Part shown: one piece after another, positions 7,120-12,031 of the stretch | Layout: every line of letters begins with the position of its first letter | Position numbering within the stretch: the stretch's first letter is position 1 | From: Firmicutes bacterium CAG:95 | Lineage (GTDB): Bacteria > Bacillota > Clostridia > Lachnospirales > Lachnospiraceae | Reading direction: 5' to 3' | Length of the DNA: 12,031 bases | NCBI GenBank assembly: GCA_000438155.1 | Contig: FR902950.1 | Coordinates: forward strand, 59,721-71,751 | The notes under the pieces: generated by a model | What the model was told of the DNA's origin: nothing | The model's database searches: none | Seen by the model: only the letters and a program-made list of their open reading frames with translations | Position numbers and translations under genes: made by a program

Positions 7120-9213
7120 TCAGGCCTCTTCGTTCCCCTCAGTAACCTTGGCTGCCCGCGCTGCCACTTCCTTCTCCTGTACATCGGAAGGACACTGCTC
7201 ATAGCGTGAAAACTGATACTCAAATTCACCCCTGCCGCCGGTCATGGAACGAAGATCGGTACAATACCCAAACAGCTCCATCATAGGGACATCGGCTTCA
7301 ATGACCTGTTTGCCCGGTGCAGAAGGATTCATGCCGAGCACTCTTCCTCTTCTCTTATTGAGATCACCCATAATATCACCGGTATAGCTGTCCGGAACGG
7401 TAACCTTCAGGGAAACAATCGGCTCAAGCAATACCGGATGTGCTTCCATGAAGCCCTTCTTGAAGGCCTGGATCGTTGCCATCTTGAATGCCATTTCAGA
7501 AGAATCTACCGGATGATACGAGCCATCATAGAGAACTGCTTTCACACCGACAACCGGATAAGCAGCCAGAGGTCCCTTCAATACGGATTCCTGGATTCCC
7601 TTCTCAACTGCCGGGAAATAGTTCTTCGGAACGGCACCTCCTACAACCACCTGTTCAAATTCATATGGTTCTTCCAGATTGCCGGAAGGACTAAAGCGCA
7701 TCTTGACATGACCATACTGTCCATGTCCACCGGACTGTTTCTTATACTTATATTCCACATCACTGTTCTTCCTGATGGTTTCGCGGAATGCAACCTTAGG
7801 CTTGCTTAATTCAATCTCAACCTTATAATCATTTAAAAGCTTGCTTGCAATGACTTCCAGATGCAGATCCCCCATGCCGTAAAGCAGCATCTGCTTATTC
7901 TCCGCATCATTGACATATTTCATCGTCAGATCTTCATGGGAAATCTTCTGCAGCGCCTGTGATAGTTTATCCACATCTGCCTTGTTCTTCGGCTTATATC
8001 TCATGTAAGTATAAGGAACGGGCATCTCCCATTTACCGTATTTGATCGTGGTTGCCTTCGTGGAAAGGCTGTTTCCGGTACGCGCTGCGGTCAGTTTTGC
8101 AAGAGCACCAATATCTCCGGCATGTAATTCCTTTACTTCGATCGGCTTATTCCCCTGTAAAACATAAAGCTTGCCAACCTTCTCTTCAATATCACGATCT
8201 ACATTGTAGATCAGGTCATCTGACTTCAATACACCGGAATTTACTTTAATCAAAGAGTATTTACCGATGAACGGATCTACGATGGTCTTCCATATGTATG
8301 CTGATTTCGCCTTGGAGAAATCATAGTCTGCATGATAAATATCGTTCGTCTTCATATTGATTCCGGCAACGACACGGTTCTCCGGACTCGGGAAATACTT
8401 AATGATGTCATCGAGCAGGGTATAAACACCCTGACATAAAACATTGGATCCCATGGTCATCGGAACGATACTGCCGTCACAGACATTCGTCCGTAATGCG
8501 GCACGGATCTCTGCTTCGGAGAAGGTCTCGCCGCCAAAATAACGCTCCATCATCTCTTCACTGGTCTCAGCAACTGCCTCCATCAACGTATCCCGGCAGA
8601 TCTGTAAATTTGCCTTATTGTATTCGGGAACCTCACATTCCACAACATCCTTGCCCTGCCAGCGGTTACCGGTCTCGGTAATGACATTGACATATCCAAC
8701 AAACTTCTCGTTCTCACGGATTGGCAGATGGAACGGTGCCATCTTCTTGCCAAACATCGCGGTCATATCCTCTACCACCTGCCGGAAAGAAGCCTGATCC
8801 ACATCCATGTTGCTGACATAAATCATACGGGGCAGCTTATACTTCTCGCACAACTCCCATGCCTTCTGGGTTCCGACCTCCACACCGGCTTTGCCGTTCA
8901 CTACGATAATGACTGCGCCTGCTGCACTGATTGCCTCCTCTACTTCTCCTGCGAAACCGAAGAATCCCGGTGTATCAAGAATATTGATCTTGTATCCTTC
9001 CCACTCAATGGGGACCACTGAAGTATTTATGGAAATCTTACGCTTGATTTCTTCTTTATCAAAATCACTTACCGTATTGCCATCATCGACCTTCCCCATC
9101 CGGGAGGTAATTCCGGACAAATATGCCATTGCTTCTGCCAAAGACGTTTTACCGCTTCCCCCATGTCCGACCAGAGCAACATTACGAATCTTATCTGTTG
9201 TGTAAATATTCAT
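7120..9213 (-). CDS. Elongation factor G-like translational GTPase (EF-G-2 type)
   Basis: Member of the EF-G family resembling the EF-G-2 paralogue of Thermus thermophilus, not the main fusA product. The 697 residues cover all EF-G domains. The P-loop is GHGGSGKT at 16-23, where true EF-G has GHIDAGKT. Switch I reads KRKISI instead of RGITI. The G3 motif is DTPGFFGF at 80-87, where EF-G has DTPGHVDF, so the catalytic histidine is Phe84. The G4 motif is SNMD at 134-137 instead of NKMD. Domain IV looks functional, with GGHGQYGHVKM and a tip loop GSYHPVDSSEMAFK. Domain V ends with GDIMGDLNKRRGRVLGMNP. It starts with GGAGGG six bases upstream and forms its own transcription unit with a promoter at 9249-9277 and a terminator at 7021-7052. 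The cellular role of this paralogue group is not well settled. GTP hydrolysis is probably slower than in EF-G (inference). Confidence 0.9.
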   Translation of the reverse strand: MNIYTTDKIRNVALVGHGGSGKTSLAEAMAYLSGITSRMGKVDDGNTVSDFDKEEIKRKISINTSVVPIEWEGYKINILDTPGFFGFAGEVEEAISAAGAVIIVVNGKAGVEVGTQKAWELCEKYKLPRMIYVSNMDVDQASFRQVVEDMTAMFGKKMAPFHLPIRENEKFVGYVNVITETGNRWQGKDVVECEVPEYNKANLQICRDTLMEAVAETSEEMMERYFGGETFSEAEIRAALRTNVCDGSIVPMTMGSNVLCQGVYTLLDDIIKYFPSPENRVVAGINMKTNDIYHADYDFSKAKSAYIWKTIVDPFIGKYSLIKVNSGVLKSDDLIYNVDRDIEEKVGKLYVLQGNKPIEVKELHAGDIGALAKLTAARTGNSLSTKATTIKYGKWEMPVPYTYMRYKPKNKADVDKLSQALQKISHEDLTMKYVNDAENKQMLLYGMGDLHLEVIASKLLNDYKVEIELSKPKVAFRETIRKNSDVEYKYKKQSGGHGQYGHVKMRFSPSGNLEEPYEFEQVVVGGAVPKNYFPAVEKGIQESVLKGPLAAYPVVGVKAVLYDGSYHPVDSSEMAFKMATIQAFKKGFMEAHPVLLEPIVSLKVTVPDSYTGDIMGDLNKRRGRVLGMNPSAPGKQVIEADVPMMELFGYCTDLRSMTGGRGEFEYQFSRYEQCPSDVQEKEVAARAAKVTEGNEEA

Positions 9214-9248
9214 GCATTTCCCTCCATTCTTTCAAATACCATGTGTCT

Positions 9249-9277
9249 ATTTTACTAAATATTCTGATAATATACAA
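9249..9277 (-). promoter_or_regulatory. SigA-type promoter for the EF-G-like gene
   Basis: On the minus strand, TTGTAT (9272-9277) and TAAAAT (9249-9254) are spaced by 17 bases. They lie 36 bases upstream of the start codon, with GGAGGG in between. The predicted leader is about 30 bases. Confidence 0.6.
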
Positions 9278-9394
9278 GCGTTTTTGGTGAATTTTCCTAC
9301 ATATTCTTTATTATTTATGCCTAACAGGGTAAAATATGTATAATCCATATGGTAAACGGGTTTCTGAATAGTTACTATGATTCTAATTTCCATA

Positions 9395-9423
9395 TTGACT
9401 TATTTGGGAATCAGAATTAAAAT
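9395..9423 (+). promoter_or_regulatory. SigA-type promoter for aroF-tyrA
   Basis: TTGACT (9395-9400) and TAAAAT (9418-9423) are separated by 17 bases on the plus strand. Transcription would begin near 9430, leaving a leader of about 97 bases before aroF. The -35 region lies between inverted half-sites TGATTC (9378-9383) and GAATCA (9408-9413), which could bind a dimeric regulator, though the arms are 24 bases apart. Confidence 0.6.
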
Positions 9424-9428
9424 TAGTA

Positions 9429-9467
9429 CGTTGAAGTGTCATAGTCTAAAGCGTCGAAGTGCTAAAG
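9429..9467 (+). repeat. Imperfect tandem repeat in the aroF leader
   Basis: CGTTGAAGTG (9429-9438) and CTAAAG (9446-9451) are followed directly by CGTCGAAGTG (9452-9461) and CTAAAG (9462-9467). The second unit lacks 7 bases present between the two halves of the first. At finer scale the segment looks like a degenerate repeat of about 8 bases built on AAGTGTC. It would lie at the 5' end of the aroF transcript if the promoter at 9395-9423 is right. Confidence 0.5.
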
Positions 9468-9526
9468 AATTGATATTTTCAAAAATAATATAATCCATAT
9501 TATACAGGAAGAAAGGAAGTTATACC

Positions 9527-10543
9527 ATGATTGTTGTTATGAAACCCAATGCCTCCGACCAAAGCATCGGAGCTGTTACCAGATATATCGAAGAAAACGG
9601 ATTACATGCCCACATTTCCAAAGGTGATCAGGTCACGATTATTGGTGTCATCGGTGATAAAACCCGACTTTCCACCGATAACCTCACCATTTTCGATGGC
9701 GTAGACCGGATTCTTCCGGTAACCGAAAGCTATAAACTCAGCAACATTAAATTCCATCCGGACCCCAGCGTTATCAAGGTTGGCAATGCCTACTTCGGTC
9801 CCGGTCATCTTACAGTCATCGCCGGTCCCTGTGCCGTCGAAAGTAATGACCAGCTTATGAAAATTGCTGTTGCTGTCAGAAAATCCGGAGCGAATGTTCT
9901 TCGCGGCGGAGCATACAAGCCGCGCACCTCACCCTACTCTTTCCAGGGACTTGAAGAGGATGGCCTTAAATACATGCAGGAGGCAGGACAGGCAACCGGC
10001 CTTGCTACTGTATGTGAGGTCGTAAGCCGGGAAGCGATTGAAGCAGCGGTTAAATATGTAGACATGATCCAGATTGGTGCCCGTAACATGCAGAACTTCA
10101 TTCTGTTAAAGGAAGCCGGGCAGTCCGGTCTTCCGGTTTTATTAAAAAGAGGCTTATGTGCCACCATCGATGAATGGCTGAACGCTGCCGAATACATTAT
10201 GGATGCAGGCAACCCGAATGTGGTTTTATGTGAACGTGGTATCCGTACTTTCGAAACCGCTACCCGGAATACGCTTGACTTAAGTGCCATCCCTGTATTA
10301 AGATCCAAGACACACCTTCCGGTCATTGTGGATCCTTCCCATGCAACCGGAGCCTACGCTTACGTTCCCCCTATGGCAAAGGCTGCTGTGGCAAGCGGTG
10401 CAGACGGACTGATCATTGAAGTGCATAACGATCCTGCCCATGCTCTCTCCGATGGTCCCCAGTCTCTGACCTTTGAACGTTTCGATACCTTAATGAAGGA
10501 ATTAAAGCCTTTTGCTTCTCTTATGAACAGGAGTATGACATGA
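9527..10543 (+). CDS. aroF: 3-deoxy-7-phosphoheptulonate (DAHP) synthase, Thermotoga-type with N-terminal regulatory domain
   Basis: Condenses phosphoenolpyruvate with erythrose 4-phosphate, the first step of the shikimate pathway, using a divalent metal. The 338 residues equal the length of the T. maritima enzyme. Residues 1-70 (MIVVMKPNAS, GDKTRL) form the ferredoxin-like domain that in that family binds tyrosine or phenylalanine for feedback inhibition. The barrel follows, with AGPCAVES at 99-106, LRGGAYKPRTSPYSFQG at 125-141, QIGARNMQNF, LLKRG, CERGIRTFE, DPSHATG and IEVHNDP. Expected metal ligands are Cys102, His272, Glu298 and Asp309, all present. AAAGGA lies about 9 bases before the ATG. 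The gene overlaps tyrA by 4 bases. Feedback control by aromatic amino acids is expected from the family, not shown here. Confidence 0.96.
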   Translation: MIVVMKPNASDQSIGAVTRYIEENGLHAHISKGDQVTIIGVIGDKTRLSTDNLTIFDGVDRILPVTESYKLSNIKFHPDPSVIKVGNAYFGPGHLTVIAGPCAVESNDQLMKIAVAVRKSGANVLRGGAYKPRTSPYSFQGLEEDGLKYMQEAGQATGLATVCEVVSREAIEAAVKYVDMIQIGARNMQNFILLKEAGQSGLPVLLKRGLCATIDEWLNAAEYIMDAGNPNVVLCERGIRTFETATRNTLDLSAIPVLRSKTHLPVIVDPSHATGAYAYVPPMAKAAVASGADGLIIEVHNDPAHALSDGPQSLTFERFDTLMKELKPFASLMNRSMT

Positions 10544-11649
10544 TTACCAAAACAGCTTTTCAGACCTTTGGTTTTATCGGGCTCGGACTGATTGGAGGTT
10601 CCATTGCCCGTGCCATCCGCGAAAAGCTTCCATTAAGCAGAATTCTGGTTTTTGATGCAGATCAGAATACCATGGAGCTTGCCTTAACAAGCGGTGTTGC
10701 ATCCGAAACAACAGATTCCGTTAATGAAGCCTTTGCGAAATGCGACTGCGTCTTCTTATGCGCACCGGTTTCCGATAATGCCCGTAATTTAGCCTTATTA
10801 AAGGAATACACTTCCGACACCTGTCTGATTACTGATGTTGGCAGTGTCAAAACCCACATCCATAAACAGGTTGAGGAATTACAGTTAAGAAACCGTTTCA
10901 TCGGAGGCCATCCTATGGCAGGAAGCGAGCGTGTCGGATTTATCAATTCCAAGTCCCTGCTTTTGCAAAATGCCTACTACATCCTGACTCCCTGCAGCGG
11001 TGTTCCGGAAGAAACCGTATCCGCCTTCCGCAGCCTCATCGAATCCATTGGTTCCGTACCCCTTCTTATGGATTACCGGAAGCACGATTTCATCACCGGT
11101 GCGGTAAGTCACCTTCCGCATGTGATCTCCGCTTCTCTGGTAAATCTCATTAAGAAAGAGGATACCCCGGATGAACTGATGAAAACCATCGCTGCCGGAG
11201 GCTTTAAGGATATCACCCGGATCTCCTCCTCTTCCCCTGTCATGTGGCAGCAGATCTGTCTGACGAACAGGGAGAATATTTTGGTCTTGCTGGATCATTA
11301 CATTACGGCTCTGCAAAATATCAGGAAGCTGATTGACGATTCTACGGAGCAGGAAATCTTCGACTTTTTTAAGGAAGCGCGTGATTACCGGGATTCCTTC
11401 GTCAATACTCCAAGCGGCCCGATCAAAAAGACCTATGCCATTCATGTGGAAATTGCCGATCAGCCCGGTGCCCTTGCATCCGTTGCCATGCTGCTTGCTG
11501 AGAATTCCATCAGTATTAAAAACATCGGCATTACCCATAACCGGGAACGCACCGATGGTGCTCTGCGTATCGAGGTTTATCAGGAGGAAAGTCTGAGACA
11601 GGCAGAAGAACTGCTACAGAAAAACGGCTATCTCACCCATCTTCCCTAA
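10540..11649 (+). CDS. tyrA: Prephenate dehydrogenase with C-terminal ACT domain
   Basis: Oxidatively decarboxylates prephenate to 4-hydroxyphenylpyruvate, the committed step to tyrosine. The 369-residue protein opens with a Rossmann fold (GFIGLGLIGG, glycines 14, 16, 19). Asp39 ends the second strand, which favours NAD over NADP. Catalytic-domain motifs are GGHPMAGSE at 122-130, AVSHLPH at 188-194 and GGFKDITRIS at 220-229. An ACT domain spans about 299-366 (YAIHVEIADQPGALASVAMLL), as in tyrosine-inhibited enzymes. The ATG overlaps the aroF stop (ATGA at 10540-10543), and AGGAG inside aroF lies six bases upstream, so the two are translationally coupled. A terminator follows within 30 bases, so the operon ends here. 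A chorismate mutase domain is absent. Confidence 0.96.
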   Translation: MITKTAFQTFGFIGLGLIGGSIARAIREKLPLSRILVFDADQNTMELALTSGVASETTDSVNEAFAKCDCVFLCAPVSDNARNLALLKEYTSDTCLITDVGSVKTHIHKQVEELQLRNRFIGGHPMAGSERVGFINSKSLLLQNAYYILTPCSGVPEETVSAFRSLIESIGSVPLLMDYRKHDFITGAVSHLPHVISASLVNLIKKEDTPDELMKTIAAGGFKDITRISSSSPVMWQQICLTNRENILVLLDHYITALQNIRKLIDDSTEQEIFDFFKEARDYRDSFVNTPSGPIKKTYAIHVEIADQPGALASVAMLLAENSISIKNIGITHNRERTDGALRIEVYQEESLRQAEELLQKNGYLTHLP

Positions 11650-11678
11650 AAGCCAAAAGCAGCAAGTGAAGAAAGAAA

Positions 11679-11713
11679 TCCCCTGCACCTACAACGGTAC
11701 AGGGGACTTTTTA
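11679..11713 (+). terminator. Intrinsic terminator of the aroF-tyrA operon
   Basis: TCCCCTG (11679-11685) pairs with CAGGGGA (11700-11706), and ACC pairs with GGT inside after one mismatch; the loop is TACAAC. CTTTTTA follows on the plus strand. On the minus strand the hairpin is followed by ATTTCTTTC, so it may also stop the converging vanZ-like gene, whose last codons lie within it. Confidence 0.85.
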
Positions 11714-12031
11714 TGTCTTCTTAATGTAAATGCCATCCCAATGATCACCATGCCTGTAATTCCACCTGCACAATCAATAAAGACATCCTTTACTGCTGCA
11801 TATCTGCCGGGTACGAAGTACTGGTGAATTTCATCCAGTGATGCTGACAGCAATAACTGCACTCCGATGAGCAGCCTGCCGCTCCAGACCTTTCCCTTCC
11901 ACCACATTAAAACCAGACTGTAGGAAAGCAGACCGACACAAAGATATTCGAAAAAATGAGCCAGCTTCCGTACGATCTTTTCAAGCGCAAGCGGAAAGAG
12001 ATCAACGACAATCTCTGTCGTTGGTGTTCCG
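11689..12031 (-). CDS. VanZ-family membrane protein, C-terminal 113 codons (5' end cut by window edge)
   Basis: The frame is open from base 12030 down to TAG at 11689-11691; the N-terminus lies outside the window. Visible hallmarks of the VanZ-like family are RKLAHFFEYLCVGLL in the first part, then a hydrophobic helix (LLIGVQLLLSAS), DEIHQYFVPGR, and VKDVFIDCAGGITGMVIIGMAF forming the last membrane segment. The short basic tail is RRHKKSPVPL. This suggests an integral membrane protein with at least three membrane segments in the visible part. VanZ of enterococci is linked to teicoplanin resistance, but most family members have no known role, and nothing here points to glycopeptide resistance. 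It converges on tyrA, and its last 6 codons overlap the shared terminator hairpin. Confidence 0.88.
   Translation of the reverse strand, partial: GTPTTEIVVDLFPLALEKIVRKLAHFFEYLCVGLLSYSLVLMWWKGKVWSGRLLIGVQLLLSASLDEIHQYFVPGRYAAVKDVFIDCAGGITGMVIIGMAFTLRRHKKSPVPL

Larger units (their letters stand above)
9339..9500 (+). repeat. Two copies of the 12-mer TATAATCCATAT, 150 bases apart
   Basis: The identical 12-mer occurs at 9339-9350 and 9489-9500 in the divergent intergenic region. The 8 bases before each copy both begin AAAA, so 16 of 20 positions match. The second copy is part of a small inverted repeat, TATAAT ccat ATTATA (9489-9504); the first contains the palindrome CCATATGG (9345-9352). Each includes a TATAAT hexamer, but neither has a -35 element at proper spacing. 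The region is AT-rich, so chance is a real alternative. Confidence 0.4.

Noticed and set aside
9470..9488. CodY-like box near aroF (TATTTTCAAAAATAA)
   Set aside because: It differs from the CodY consensus at about five of fifteen positions in a strongly AT-rich stretch, so it is not distinguishable from background.
9470..9494. Second aroF promoter with TTGATA and TATAAT
   Set aside because: The hexamers are only 13 bases apart, too short for a SigA promoter; the TTGACT/TAAAAT pair upstream fits better.
10885..11538. 217-codon open frame on the minus strand inside tyrA
   Set aside because: It is fully antisense to a well-supported tyrA with conserved motifs throughout and resembles no family I recognise, so it is best read as a shadow frame.

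Overview
This window reads as an ordinary core-genome segment of a low-to-moderate GC Firmicute, most likely a Clostridia/Lachnospiraceae-type bacterium. The evidence is the order plsX-acpP-rnc-smc, a LeuRS without the leucine-specific insertion, a 338-residue Thermotoga-type DAHP synthase, AGGAGG-like ribosome binding sites and SigA-type promoters. The genus assignment is inference from gene order and protein style only. I found no mobile element, CRISPR array, rRNA or tRNA, and no convincing new multi-gene system.

Layout. Positions 1-9213 are transcribed leftward (minus strand). In transcription order they hold an EF-G-2-like translational GTPase with its own promoter and terminator; leuS with its own promoter and a short upstream ORF; then a promoter followed by plsX, acpP, rnc and the first 776 codons of smc, which runs off the left edge. 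A strong hairpin between acpP and rnc probably separates high acpP expression from low rnc-smc expression. Positions 9214-9526 are a divergent intergenic region with one promoter candidate for each direction and some small repeats. Positions 9527-11649 are a rightward two-gene aromatic amino acid operon, aroF (DAHP synthase) and tyrA (prephenate dehydrogenase with ACT domain), whose reading frames overlap by 4 bases and which ends in a terminator. Converging on it from the right edge is the 3' part of a VanZ-family membrane protein gene.

How the genes work together. PlsX makes acyl-phosphate from acyl-ACP, and AcpP is the acyl carrier, so the two form one phospholipid-synthesis unit. RNase III and SMC are RNA-processing and chromosome-organisation neighbours that are commonly found there. 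AroF and TyrA are the first step of the shikimate pathway and the tyrosine branch, each carrying a small ligand-binding regulatory domain, so end-product feedback is expected at both ends.

The most interesting points are sequence deviations inside otherwise familiar genes and their control regions: LeuRS with altered editing (TTCIET) and KMSKS (KMGKR) motifs, a leuS leader with a 17-codon ORF and no visible T-box, an EF-G paralogue with non-canonical G3 and G4 motifs, and the hairpin just upstream of rnc.
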